Shown here: positions 14,191 to 25,376 of the stretch, piece by piece
How positions within the stretch are numbered: the stretch's first letter is position 1
Layout: each line of letters begins with the position of its first letter
Notes under the pieces: model-generated
Databases searched by the model: none
The model's input: only the letters and a program-made list of their open reading frames with translations
What the model was told of the DNA's origin: nothing
NCBI RefSeq assembly: GCF_020497125.1
Contig: NC_059077.1
Coordinates: 27,851,340 to 27,915,339, forward strand
Origin: Mauremys mutica
Lineage: Eukaryota; Chordata; Testudines; Geoemydidae
Direction of reading: 5' to 3'
Length of the DNA: 64,000 nucleotides
Position numbers and translations under genes: made by a program

Positions 14191-14623
14191 TGTCGATTTC
14201 TATGTCAGTGAGTTAATGAGCAAATCTGTAGCACTACATAGCATGTTCCTCTACCGTGTGTTAAATAGGTAGCACTGGGAGGCATGGTGCTACCGCGCGT
14301 TAAGCAGATTCACGCGTAAAACGGGTCTGTACTGTAATACTTTCTCATGTAAATAAAAAAAACCTCTGCATTAAGCATGTATTTCCCTTCAGCCTTAATG
14401 TTGTGAATTTGTGGTAACTATCAAGAGACCGCATACGATACATTTTTTAAATGTGATTATATGATATCTTTAAAAAAATCCATCTGCTTACAAAATATAT
14501 TGATATTTCACAGCAAAAATTACATATTTTAACTTCTGACTAGGACAGATACAGGACACTTTTATAATGTAGATAATAAAGTGTTGCCAATTGGCCAGTA
14601 AAAGGAAACTGTAGCACAAATAT

Positions 14624-14817
14624 CAGTGGGTAGCCGTGTTAGTCTGTATCCACAAAAAACAATGAGGAGTCCGGTGGCACCTTAAGGACTAACAGATTTA
14701 TTTGGGCATAAGGTTTCTTGGGTAAAAACCCTCACTTCTTCAGATGTATGGCGACACGAAAGCTTATGCCCAAATAAATGTTAGTCTTTAAGGTGCCGCC
14801 GAACTCCTTGTTGTTTT
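14624..14817 (-). mobile_element. Penelope-type foldback repeat with 14-bp target duplication
   Basis: The 194-bp insertion is flanked by TGTAGCACAAATAT at 14610-14623 and again at 14818-14831, a perfect 14-bp duplication. It consists of two inverted arms: 'ggcaccttaaggactaaca...atttatttgggcataa' pairs with 'ttatgcccaaataaat...gttagtctttaaggtgcc'. The same family occurs at 43.5, 58.9 and 63.7 kb. I link it to Penelope-like elements from remembered turtle repeats; nothing in this copy codes for protein. Confidence 0.7.
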
Positions 14818-15384
14818 TGTAGCACAAATATAACCTAGATCAGTCATAATAAATAACATTTTAACCTATGCAGCATTTTTCCATTAGGGAACGTCAAAGC
14901 TTTTGAGGATGTGTGCATGTGGTTTGGTAAAAATTTTTCCTAAGCACGTTAGTAACTCAAGCCTGGTCTACATTACAAAGTTCGGCTGACACAAGATGCC
15001 TTACGTAAATCTAGTTGTGCATACGTCTACTTTTAAATGCGTCTCCCACTGATGTAAATGCCCCATTAAAGCCACACAGTAATACCAGCTCCCCAAGCAG
15101 CACTGAGCCATAGTTGACGTACTGAAGTTGATGCAGCATGAGCAAAAACACTGGTTACTTTTGTCGACGCTAACAGTCCTCCAGCAGCTGTCCCACAATG
15201 CCTGACACTGACTGCTCTGGTCACAATTTTAACTCCACTGCCCAGGGGGTCACAGAGACTGGAAGGCCTCCCTCCCTTTTAAAGCCACACAAATTTTTGA
15301 AATGTCTTTTCCTGCCTTGCTCAGTGAGCACACCTAGCAGCTCTCCATTGCTGAGTTCAACTGCCCAGTTGACCATGCTGTCTA

Positions 15385-17135
15385 CCCACTCCAGATGGGC
15401 TCCTGCTTGGAGAAGACAGGAAATTCTGGCTCTCCTGGGCCTGTGGGAAGAGGATCTGCAAGCACAGCTATTGACCAGCCGTAGAAACATGGACATTACA
15501 GGCAGACCACACAGAGGATGTGGGACACGAGGTACAACACGGATCAGCAGCAGACATGCCAAACCTGGGGCGGGGGGGCAAAACACAGAAATTGGGCTTA
15601 TTTTTGGCTTAACTTTGTGATTTGCTTGTTGGCTAGTAGCTTTTTTTTTTTTTAAAAATAGGCTCCCGGCAAGCAGGGGCAAGCGGCAAGCAGAGGTAAG
15701 GGGGGGAAGAGAGAAAGAGCGTCAAGGGTGCACAGCAGGCCCACCACAGTACCAGACTGCATGCTGGGGGCGGGGTGGTGAGAGATATCTAGTCATATAG
15801 AGTGTTGGGGTTCTTAGGGATGGGCTTGTTTTGAAATGAGATTAGCTTGATTTGGGGCTTATTGTGAAAGCTGGGGTGCTTATTTTGAAAGTTGGCAACT
15901 GTGATCAGCAGCAGTGCTGTGTGAAAGCCAAAGAACTGTGTCAGGCATATCAGAAGACCAACAGTCAATCCCGTGCTGAGCTGCAGACCTGCCTCTTTTG
16001 CAAAGAGCTGCATGCCATACTTGGCAGACACCTCACCACCACCCTGCACACCACTGTGGATACTTCCAAGGAGCCCAAGCCACAGGCCCCTGGCATGAAC
16101 AGCGAGGAGGAGGAGGAGGAGGAAGGGGGCCGTGGATTAGCTGGACTCCCCAGTTGCAAGCCAGGACCTAAGATTAGCATTGACAAAGCATCCTGTGGCA
16201 TTAATTTACTCGTACTAGAAGAGGTAGCAGTACAATAAAGAGGTAGAATTGTTTATCTGCTTTTCACCCCCCCTGTACAGTTTGGGGTGAGGGGGCATGG
16301 AGAACAATTTGTTTGTGAACACAGGCCACACCAGTCAGCAATAAACAGTGGCAGGCACCTTTGCAGTACACAGGCTAGCAGCATACAGGCCTGGGCAGCT
16401 TTAGGACACCAGCAGCAGCTGTGTTTGCTGTGCCTTTATTACCCTGAGGAGTGAGATACAAGCTAAAAATCACCACCACCTGTGGAAATGGTGCCAGTAT
16501 TCATTGCCATTGCTCTAATCATAGTTCCATGCAACCAAGAAATTCCCTCCTCATTTCTCTCACCTTGGAGGGTCATGGCTGGTGCTGCGAGTGGCACTGT
16601 GCACAATCACTCTGAAGCAGAAATGCAAATAAGCACGTCCTGCTTAAAACTTTAGGGGAGCAAGGGAAGGAAGTGCTCATTGTGACTATATTGACAAAGG
16701 CAGCTCAGTGTGTTTTAATCTGCAGCTTCTGCCTTTGTGGCATTGTGGGGGTCCTCCCCCCACACACACACACACTATGCCTGAGCCAGATGAGGAGAGA
16801 AAAGACAATTCAGGACAATATGTTCAATGAGATCCTGCAAGCCAGTGCTGTGTCAGACCATGAGCAAAGGACCTGGAGGGTGAACAGTGCAGACAGCCTG
16901 GAGAAGGAAAGAGCAGACACTGGTGGCATATACAGATCCTGCAGACTCCTGTGAGCCTACAGGTTCAGTATCACAGGCTTGCCTCCCTTTGCAGTCCACT
17001 GACAACTCCATTATAGCACTTCCCTATACCACCTCCTCAACACTTCACATGGCATCAGGGGCTGCATCTCACTCTTTACCACTCCACCCAGGGAACATTA
17101 CGGACAACTACAGCATCACATACACTGACCTGTGA
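15385..17135 (+). pseudogene. Myb/SANT-like partner protein of Harbinger, decayed
   Basis: The first part reads RWAPAWRRQEILALLGLWEE followed by DLQAQLLTSRRNMDI, matching the tryptophan-rich trihelix motif (W-W-..LL.LW.E..VQ.QL..S.RN.D) of Harbinger partner proteins. After the inserted repeat the domain resumes with VKAKELCQAYQKTNSQSR and CLFCKELHAILG, then a Glu-rich run. A probable second exon includes RREKTIQDNMFNEILQASAV. Frames change several times. In intact relatives this protein binds the transposon ends and carries the transposase into the nucleus. Confidence 0.7.
15554..15902. mobile_element. Retroposon-like insertion with 12-bp target duplication
   Basis: GATCAGCAGCAG occurs at 15542-15553 and 15903-15914, exactly bracketing sequence foreign to the Myb-like gene. 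The insert contains a T-run near 15640 and A/G-rich parts and ends in 'gaaagttggcaactgt', similar to the end of the repeat at 38.5 kb. Removing it restores continuity of the Myb-like domain. Confidence 0.7.
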
Positions 17136-17270
17136 ATGCCACGGTTGCTGCATGTGTAGGTAAAATGAATGTTCTTTCCCTTTTTAAGTTCTGTTGAATT
17201 AATTTATTAAGTTTTAAATGTATTTGATTTTAAATTGCAGAGATTGTTCTTTGCACTGACTTTGTTACTG

Positions 17271-17284
17271 AATAAAATTTTATT
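17271..17284. terminator. Back-to-back poly(A) signals of the decayed Harbinger
   Basis: AATAAA on the plus strand (17271-17276) is followed at 17279-17284 by TTTATT, an AATAAA on the minus strand. This is where the two convergent genes would end. Confidence 0.6.
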
Positions 17285-17639
17285 ATTTGAGAAATAATTC
17301 ATCTTTATTCTGAAAGCACCTACATACTTGCTACTGTGCGGTGTGACCAATTCATAGGACCAGTGACAGTGTAATAATCAAATATACAGGAAGCACCACA
17401 GAATGAACAGGTGCATTAGCAGTGTTATATTCATAGATGTGTGCAAAGCACCCACAATTCTTAACAGGCCCCGAAACTGCAGGGCCAGGTAGAGCACAGT
17501 CCATCACAATGCATTACTGTTACTCAACTGTTAGAGTGCTCTTTCAAATCCTCCCTGAACCAAATAGATCGGTCCTGAGCTCTTCCAATAGCTTGTGTCT
17601 GGCTGTTCAAACTCAGCAGACAGTCATTCCACCTCCACC

Positions 17640-18840
17640 CCGGCAGCGACTTTTCCCCCCTTTGCTTCACAGATATTATGCAGGACACAACAGGCAGCTT
17701 TAACTATTGGGATATTCCCCCCCTCCCTCTCCCTCACCCTGCCACTGAAATACATTCTTGTGAGTAAACACCAGCATCCCTTGCATCTACCAAAAGTACA
17801 TTCAACTATCATTCTGAGCCTGTAATTGAATCCTTCCTTGGTACAGTGGAGGTGGGCAGCATACAGCTTCATAAGCGTGGGGAGCCAGGATAGGCTGGAT
17901 TTCCCAGGGTCACTATTGGCATTTCAACATCACCAATTGTAATCATCTATCGGGAAAATAAGTCCCTGTTTGCAGCTTTTTGAACAGTCCTGTGTCCATG
18001 CAAACATCATGCACCTTCCCTGACCAGTCAACATTAATGTTGGTGAAGCAACCTGGTGATCCACCAATTCTTGGATAACCGTAGAAAAGTAGCCCTTTCT
18101 GTGGATGTTCTCGGTGGCAAGGTGGCCTGGTGCCAAATAGGGAGATGTGTGCTGTCTATTGCTCTACCGCAGTTTGGGAACCCTGTTGCTGCAAACCCAT
18201 TGACTATGTACTGCCTGTTGTTGAGAGTCAGAGCCCTGCACAGCAGGAGACAATTAACAGCTCTGCATGCTTGTATAAAACAGCCCCCACCCCCACTGGA
18301 TTTTCCAACTCCAAAATTATTTCCCTCTGACCAATAGCAATCTAGCATTGCAAGTTTCCACAGTGTGCTCAACACTCGCTTCTCAGTGCAGCTGTCATTT
18401 TGGTGTCCCTTGCGCTATAGTGAGCTCAGTCCACAGATCCAGGAATGTGGCCTTGCTCATCCGAAAGTTCTGCAGCCACTGCTGGTCATCCCAAGCCAGC
18501 ATTCCGATGTGATCCGACCAGTCAGTGCTCATTGCTTGGGCCCAGGAGTGGTACTCCACCATCTGTAGCTGTGCTGTGAATGCCATCAACAGCCTTCAAT
18601 TGGTGCTCACTATGTCCCACAGCAATCTATCCTTCAAGGAATTGTCATCTTCCCCTCTACCCATTTGGTTCTTCTTGCAGTTCAGCAAATACTGGAGAAT
18701 TGTGCATCCTTTACTTGTAATGGTTATGACAACTGAGAGAAGCATGGAGACTGCATAGTTCTGCATTGAGATGGCAGAAAGCAAGGAGGACCATGAGGGT
18801 TCATGGGATTTTAAAGAAGGCTTGAAAATTAAGGGACATA
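17640..18840 (-). pseudogene. HARBI1-like DDE transposase, decayed
   Basis: In broken frames the minus strand reads WDDQQWLQNFRMSKATFLDL, GFPNCGRAIDSTHLPIW, and GFNYRLRMIVECTFGRCKGC. These match the helix-turn-helix region and the first and third catalytic blocks of Harbinger transposases. The first catalytic motif DGTH has become DSTH, and the second, GDPAYP, has become GNPA near 17890 (catalytic Asp to Asn). Frameshifts separate the blocks. It is a dead relative of the intact gene at 44.2 kb. Confidence 0.8.
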
Positions 18841-19074
18841 GATGCCATTGTGGGATGGCGAGTTGCACGCTGGGAAGTTGACCCTATGCTGCCAGTCATC
18901 CCAGTCGCAACTCATTTCTGCCCTACCAGGCATTGCCAAAACTTCAAGACAGACAGTGTGCTGGAGGGTGACGGGCTGCACCCTGGGATACCTACCCTCG
19001 GTGCACCACATTATGCATTGACACAAGCACTCCCTGTGAATACGTGCAGTGCTGATGCAAGGAGCCAAGTGTGC

Positions 19075-19094
19075 ACACACACACACACACACAA
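19075..19094. repeat. (CA)n microsatellite
   Basis: About ten CA units just inside the right end of the decayed Harbinger element. Confidence 0.85.
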
Positions 19095-19249
19095 GTGATG
19101 TACTAATTGCAAAGCAGCTTTATGCCAACGTAACTTGCATCAACCAAAACTTTTAATGTAGACATGGCCTTTGGCACTCGACTCTCAAGTTACCCATATT
19201 CATTAAGCACAATACAACTAGGAGGCCACACTCTATGGTGCTTCTTTAG

Positions 19250-19715
19250 ACCACAAATCAGGGGCTCCTTGCATTCCTCCATTCCATGCACAAGCTCCCT
19301 GTGTTCCACCCTCCCATGCCCCTCTATCTCAGAGACTTCCTTCAGTCTCTCCCCTCCCCCTCAATGACAGAGACTTTGCATGCACTCCCATTTCCCCCAA
19401 ACAGGGTCCCCCAATCTCTCCATCTGTCAGCGATTCTGTGTGCCCCCATTCCCAGGTTGTGCTGTATCAGGGATCTGTGTACACCATCATTCCCCCTCTG
19501 TCTCCTCCTTCCATAACAGGGTTCCCTATTCCCCTTTGCTACGAGTTTTGTGTTCCTCCCCACTCCCCCATGCCATGTGTGTATGCCCCCATTCCCACCT
19601 TCCACCTCATGCCAGAGGCTCTGTTTGCCTTTCATCTCCCTCCCCCATACCAAGCTCGCCCATTCTCCTTCTCCCCCATGTCAGGGGCAATCAGCACCCA
19701 TTCCCCACCCACTGT
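19250..19715. repeat. Pyrimidine-rich degenerate tandem repeat
   Basis: Phrases such as 'catgcc', 'cagagactt/cagaggctctg', 'tttgcatgcactcccat' and 'tgtgtgccccattccc' recur every 40-60 bases in the same order on a C/T-rich strand. Units are too diverged to give an exact period. The long plus-strand frames here are compositional, not genes. Confidence 0.5.
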
Positions 19716-19719
19716 TAGC

Positions 19720-20303
19720 ATTTCTCATCTTTCTGTCAGAGAGATAAATCAACATGTTAAGCTCTATTGGGAGGGTGGGCAGAGATGAAATAGGGTATTA
19801 AATTGGTGCCATTAGCCAGTTCATTGATAGATAGACACTTGCAGTGGTGACTGAAGATGTATGCCAAACAGATGGCAAGAGCTCTGCATTCCCCAGCCCC
19901 CAATTTTTCCCATCTTCCACTTTTCACCAAAATCCATATTAAATTTTACCAAACTGCAAATTTTTGTCTCACCATTTAAAAGGATATTAGCAACCTGAAA
20001 ACATTCCACTCTAAGTAACATCTAAGTTTTCTGTTACTGATGGTTAGTTGGGGAGGGGGAGTTTTCTGTTCCCCCGATACCCCGTTTTACTGCTGAGACT
20101 AAGTCATTTTTTTCCTTACTGAAAAGACCCTCATAATCGTCAATAGGAGAACAGGAAATGCTATATTAAAAAAGAAATATTTTCTTGAGTACATGATATT
20201 TAAAAGGTGTTTCAACTTGAATTTTTTAATTGACTAATTTAAAAAAATGGTTAGGAGTGTTCTACTCAGAAGATGAGAGGTTTTCTCATTAATTAATACT
20301 TAC
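19720..20303. other. OXCT1 intron 2, distal part
   Basis: AT-rich sequence leading up to exon 2. Nothing further identified. Confidence 0.5.
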
Positions 20304-20412
20304 CACCAACAAGTATAGTTGCCCCATCAGGTACATCTTTTACTGCTTCCACAGCATCAGTATAGAATTTGGTGTTGCGATGACTGCTGGTAGAGAAATA
20401 GCAGCCACAAAT
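20304..20412 (-). CDS. OXCT1: OXCT1 coding exon 2
   Basis: Read on the minus strand after a TTGTTCCAG acceptor, this exon gives 36 codons plus one base and ends at a GTAAGT donor. The peptide contains [20 protein letters not shown] followed by [11 protein letters not shown]. From memory this aligns almost residue for residue with the human SCOT start of the mature enzyme (FSTS-HR-TKFYTD-VEAVKD-PDGAT-LVGG). The FSTS region is the expected transit-peptide cleavage zone, and the first fold of the CoA-transferase domain begins just after it. The split last codon (G) joins exon 3 in frame. Length (109 bp) and phase are consistent with both neighbouring exons, so the gene model is strong. The exon is too short and interrupted by splice sites to appear as a long reading frame. 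Confidence 0.95.
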
Positions 20413-21919
20413 CTGGAACAACATTACAGGAAATCAGCATGCATGAACAAAACAGTCTGTATTACAGCTTTATCATGGGGACTATTGCATGAACTGTGTA
20501 GGAGGGAAACTGTGCTAGTCAAACTCCAAACTTAGTAGATGCAAAGTCTTTCAGTGTTTGGAGGGAAGGGGGATTGAGCTCCAACACCTTTTTGTGAACC
20601 AGTGCCCTTCCTGGAACTCCAAAAGATCAACTCTGACTGCTCTGCTTCGCCTGGTGTTCATGACATCTATATTATGCTACTATGTTTATATGCAATATTG
20701 ATTCCACTTAGGTGTCTCTTTAAACAAAAATAAAATAATCTTGTCTACAGATGTCAGTGTATTTTATAAGTATGTCCATAGTTAAATATCAGTATTTGTT
20801 CATTTCTTCCAATAACAGATTGTAAATGCAACTCACTTAACCCAATGTACTGATTTTAAAGTGTCTGGCACTAAAATTAATTATGGGGTTGCAGCTCTAG
20901 ATAGTACAGCAGGAATATGCTTCTCATTTCACCCATATTGTTTGGTATAAGCATGTGTACACACACACACATATAAAAGGAGATATGTAAATATAAACCC
21001 TTAGCTTAGGAAGTCTTGTCAAGGTGAAATTATGTTTTCAGTTGTTAAGTGTTGTTTGTGATTTGTTACACAGAATCATCATATGTTGTTTGCACTGTTC
21101 AGAACCATGTAGGGTAAGATTACAGGTCAACCACCCCCACCTGTGAAAATGTTAAAGCAATACAATGAATAGCATATTTTAAATAGATGAATAAATCTTA
21201 CAAATTCATCAATATTCCCAAATGTTGAAAAAAGATTTCAAAGTATGAATTACAGGCCCCATCCTGCAAGGTCACTATATGCAAAGATCAAAATCCAAGT
21301 TCCAAGCTTGCAAGAGATCGGCCCTAGATCCAGAATTCTAGCCCCAGAAAACTTTCTTGCCTTTTTACTTTTCTAACGGACCCCAAGACCAGATCTCAGC
21401 CTTAACATCCTGTTGTGTGCGGCACACCATTTATGAGTAATTTAAAAGCTGCTAAAGGGCATGGTGAACGTTTTAGCTAGCTATATAAAGAGACTAGTGT
21501 TTTCATCCATATTGCTTAGTAAGAAGCCTCTGGCAGCAGAAGAGGCCATTCTGGGGCTGAGGAAATATCCAAGAATTTGTTCACAGCTGTATTAAAAGTC
21601 ACATCTTGTCTTATCCATAGACAAGGGCACAAGTCCTGAACAACTAGCTCATTATCAGCAAATCATAACGCCCTGATGACTCCATGAGTTTTCCGTTCTT
21701 TTCTGATCCAATACAGAAACCCAGCTGGAGGGAGGACTCTGCATCTTCCCAAGCAGCTCTTATAAATCCTTGTTTTGCACTGTGCACATTACATACCAAA
21801 ACAGGCACCCAATTAACGCCCGAACGGATCTGATGCAGAAACGGGAAGGCCTGAATTCTGGCGATGAAAAGTAAAGAGGGCAGGATCCTAAAGTCAGGTA
21901 TTTCCCTCCCCAAGGTCAC
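20413..21919. other. OXCT1 intron 1
   Basis: AT-rich at first and GC-rich as the CpG island is approached. No repeat with clear boundaries and no gene. Confidence 0.5.
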
Positions 21920-22184
21920 CCCCACACGCCGCCGTCCGGATGGGCTGAAGGACTCTCCAGATCCCCCTTTTCACGCCGGGCGGAGGCGAAACAAACGTGC
22001 CATTGTGTAGCCGAATCTGACAGCGGCTACAGTGTAGCCGGGGCGGGAGGCGGCCGGGGCCCGCGGGCAGCGAGGCGGAAAGCGGGGAAACGGGCCATCG
22101 CTTGAGGCAGGTCGCAAGGTCGCTGCCGGGCTCGGTCAGTGGGACGCCAGCACGGCCGGGGCTCTCTGCGCCCCCCCCCCTTAC

Positions 22185-22292
22185 CTTGGCCTGGGCTGCC
22201 AGCAGCGCCGGGGCGCGCCCCCCGCGGGCCCCCCGAGCGGCGGGAGCGGAGATGCCGGGGCTCAGCCTGCGGAGGAGTTTATAAGCCGCCAT
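22185..22292 (-). CDS. OXCT1: OXCT1 coding exon 1 (mitochondrial succinyl-CoA:3-ketoacid CoA transferase, N-terminus)
   Basis: This exon encodes 36 residues starting MAAYKLLRRLSP, an Arg/Ala-rich stretch without acidic residues that fits a mitochondrial targeting peptide. It ends at an exact codon boundary followed by a GTAAGG donor (22184-22179). I recognised the gene from exons 2 and 3, which match the human protein closely; here only the MAA-KLL start is similar, as expected for a transit peptide. The enzyme moves CoA from succinyl-CoA to acetoacetate in the mitochondrial matrix, the committed step of ketone-body use. An in-frame upstream Met exists at 22442. I chose 22292 because it lines up with the human start and lies in a YY1-type context (AAGATGGCGGC). 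The exon sits in a CpG island. The rest of the gene runs leftwards out of the window. Confidence 0.9.
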
Positions 22293-22297
22293 CTTCG
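22286..22297 (-). promoter_or_regulatory. YY1-type AAGATGGCGGC element over the OXCT1 start codon
   Basis: The minus strand reads GAAGATGGCGGC, a strong match to the YY1 consensus, with its ATG being the OXCT1 start codon. YY1 sites at this spot are common in mitochondrial housekeeping genes. Binding here is inferred. Confidence 0.55.
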
Positions 22298-22594
22298 GGC
22301 TTCGCGGCGCGCGGGGCGGGAGAGGCGGGGAGCTGCCCTCGGCCGAGCAGAGTAGCGCAGGGGCGGCAGCGGCAGCGGGTGCCCAGGCGGTGCGGGGCGG
22401 GAGCGGGGCGGGAACGCGAGGCGGCTGCAGCGGGCGTTGCAATCACATGGCAGCGGGTGGGGCAGGGGCTCGGCGCTGCTGCCCTTGACGTCTTGCTGGT
22501 AGCCCTTGCGGGGCAGGCGGGAGCACTGGGTGGGGGGTGATCGGGGGCGGTGTGGGAGGGGCTCAGCCCAGCACCCACCAGCCTGGGCAGGGCG

Positions 22595-22718
22595 TAGGGT
22601 GACCAGACAGCAAAGGTGAAAATTCAGGATGGGAGGGGAAGGGTAATAGGAGCCTATATAAGAAAAAGACCCAAAAATCGGGACTGTCCCTATAAAATCG
22701 GGACAGCTGGTCACCCTA
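22595..22718. mobile_element. 124-bp MITE with 12-bp terminal inverted repeats
   Basis: The left end TAGGGTGACCAG is the exact reverse complement of the right end CTGGTCACCCTA. Interior phrases ('atcgggactgtccctataaaatcgggaca') are typical of a short non-autonomous DNA transposon. Both ends begin with TA, so a TA target (mariner-like) is possible. It sits about 300 bp upstream of the OXCT1 start codon. Confidence 0.75.
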
Positions 22719-22869
22719 GCAGGGCGCGGGGCACCCAGCCTCCCTTCCCGGGCTCCGAGACGCGCTGCAGGAACACGCCCGCAGCCCGGCACTGAAGTCG
22801 GGAGCAGGGCGGGGAGACCACACGGGTCAGCGGTGGAAGCAGCGCGGAGTTAGAGCCGCCACATGGGCG

Positions 22870-25376
22870 ATGTAATTACCTGATGACAGCTGAAGCCAAG
22901 GGCATAGAACTGGGCATGGGGCACTGAGTTTCCCCCTCCCCCCCCCAGCAGCTCCCCTGATCCTGCTCGCTATGAAATCTTACTTTACTGAGGGGCAGCC
23001 TTTAGCCCCAGCACACAAGGGATTATCTGACCATCAGAACTAGGGCTAGTCGGTGGCCAGTTTCCTTTCCTGGCCCTCCAGAGCCGGCTGTTGTGTCCCA
23101 GACACTCAGCATTGGCAAGGGGAGGGCGACTGGGTGATCTGACAGAATTCCAAAAGATAGAAAAGCTCTATGGAAAAAGGCCCCAATTCTGCAAACAGTT
23201 CTCTAGTAACTTTATTCCTGCACGAAGTCCCACTAAATTCCCTGGAATTACTCATGCATAAATGGCAGCTAGACCTGGCCCTAAGGGACCTAGGGGTAAT
23301 ATTTCGGAGTAAGCTGATGAATTCTAGCAATGTACAAGTTGCTGACATATTGGAAAAAAAGACAATGCCCTTCTTTTCCTAAAGTACTGTTGATAACTAC
23401 AAATTCTCTAAAAATAATCTGTGGTGGCCTGGGAGCTACTTTGACATCTGAAGTAGGATGACAGGGGATGCCACTGGAAGTGAATTACCTGATTATGTGA
23501 GCTGTTTCTGCTTCAGCCTCACTTCTGAATATGTTCAGACCACACATTGTGCAGTTCCTCATCCCTGCTATTGCCTCTGCAATGGATGAATTCTGTACAG
23601 GTTCAGTTTTAGCATCCAATATTCTCAGGTTCCATGACCATCCATGACAATCTGACAACCAACCAACCTTACCCATGCTGCACCCAGCACAGATATCAAA
23701 TGCTTATCTTGATGTTGGGTAGATAGTGTTTATGAATATTTTAGCTCTTTAAAAAAAAAGAAAAACAAATGGGGAGAGAGAACATCTTCAGGAAGAGAGT
23801 CACAAAATGAAACACTGAAAGCAAACCAAAAAATGGCAAACATGAAACAAAAGCCATGTTTTCTACAGTGAATGTTAAAATAACTACTATTGTAATGTTT
23901 CTTTCTGTTACAATTGCTGCCCACATTCTAGAGAGGGGATGGATGCAGCTTTGAATTATCCCTCAAGAGAGACAACTGTTCTTGTACATTTCTCATCTGA
24001 AACTTTGAACAAGGTGTCACATTTGCGATGTTTAAACTTATACTTTTTTCCCTTTTCTTCTGGACTGCTATTTGTGCATATAATATTTCTATTATGTATA
24101 CCTGCTTGCATACAAATATAATTTTAAAAAAATCTAAAATATTGTAATATAAAATGTTAGGATTTAAAATGGTTACATTTCAGTACTCTCAGCTTAGCCT
24201 CTACTCATGTACCACATGGTCACTACCAGGCTTTTAGATACTTCAGGTGGGTAGAACATCACTAGCACAGATGATAGCTTGTTTCAGTGATCACATGATA
24301 CAATGCTTTTACTGCTGGCATTTCTGTTACTGAAAGAAGAAGAAAAATACAAAGCATCGCTCCACCATTATATATGTTTTCTACAAATAACATGAGGGAG
24401 GTTAGTGCTCATGAAAGCAGCAAATCCCCTTTCAGATTTGTCATTACACCACTGTTCTGAGCAGTGTCACCCCCTTTGTTCCAGTTCCCAACCATTGTCA
24501 ACCAAAGACTTCTCAGCACACTTTATTGAACTATATGTAGATGTAGAATAGAATAATTTTGACCTACTGAGTCAATTTTTAAAGGAGTATAAAGTGAATG
24601 TTATTTATTATTTGTATTACTGGAGCACCTTGTGGCCCCCGTTGTGGATCAAGACCCCACTGTGTGAGGTGCTGTACATACACAGAACAAAAAGACAGTC
24701 TGTACCCATGAAGTCATGTGTGTGCAAACCGGATGACTGTAAGTGGAAAAGAAGGCACATAGGAGTATATTTGTCAAATGTTCATACTTATAGGAGAGTC
24801 TTGGGAGTACAAAGGGTATTGTGCTCTCCTTTGAAAAGTTAGCTCCAAGCCCAGTGTCTCATCTTTTAAGGTTAAGAAGTTTACTACATAAATGACAACA
24901 TGGCAAATACGCAGTATTATTTAGTAGCTGAAGCTCAGGATGAAAAATTAGGCAACTTACCTATCCTTTATAACATGCTCATCATTCCTTTATCCCACAT
25001 TTTGTCCATCTTATCTATTTAAATCATAAGCTCCTCAGGGCAGGAACCGTCTTTTATTATGTGTATATGTGCAGTGCCTATCACAACGGTAGTGCAAATT
25101 ATTATCAACCACCATGGTTATCTATATAGTACCTAGCACAATTGGTCATCAGCTCAGTCAGGACCTGTAGGTATTATTGTAACATAAATAAAACTGTGTA
25201 GGGACGTCTTTCTCCATCTGTTTGTACTGGCTGTTACAGAAGTGACACTTAAAGTCTACACATACATTTCATCGTGTCTGATTTCAGAAGGTCTGAGCAC
25301 CCACAATTAAAACTATGGTTAATAGGAGTTGTGGGTGCTCAGCATCTGTGAAAATCAGGCCCAGGGCCTCTAAAAA
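22870..25376. other. Intergenic, mostly unassigned
   Basis: Two related fragments of an ancient dispersed repeat are visible. The one at about 24596-24720 reads 'ttatttgtattactggagcacc...gaggtgctgtacatacacagaacaaaaagacagtc'. The one at about 24995-25200 is partly its reverse complement ('aagctcctcagggcagga...gcctatcacaa'). I see no exon. A 63-residue minus frame at 23485-23676 has no recognisable motif. Confidence 0.5.

Larger units (their letters stand above)
14961..19168. mobile_element. Decayed full-length PIF/Harbinger transposon
   Basis: The ends read GCCTGGTCTACATTA on the left and, reverse-complemented, GCCATGTCTACATTA on the right. Inside are remnants of two convergent genes, a Myb/SANT-like protein on the plus strand and a DDE transposase on the minus strand, meeting at back-to-back poly(A) signals. 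It is interrupted by a 349-bp insertion at 15554-15902. Stops and frameshifts abound, so it is not autonomous. It lies in OXCT1 intron 2. Confidence 0.8.
21920..22560. promoter_or_regulatory. OXCT1: CpG-island promoter of OXCT1
   Basis: CpG density and G+C rise sharply compared with the AT-rich sequence on both sides, and the region spans OXCT1 exon 1 and its upstream flank. No TATA box is evident, which fits a dispersed housekeeping promoter. Long GC-rich reading frames on both strands here are by-products of base composition. A 124-bp MITE (22595-22718) sits just upstream. Confidence 0.75.

Noticed and set aside
13328..14211. Frames of 91-155 codons on both strands
   Set aside because: They lie in a GC-rich composite repeat and share no recognisable domain.
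22102..22792. Long GC-rich frames on both strands around OXCT1 exon 1
   Set aside because: CpG-island composition. Only the 36-residue segment ending at the splice donor has support from the exon 2 junction.
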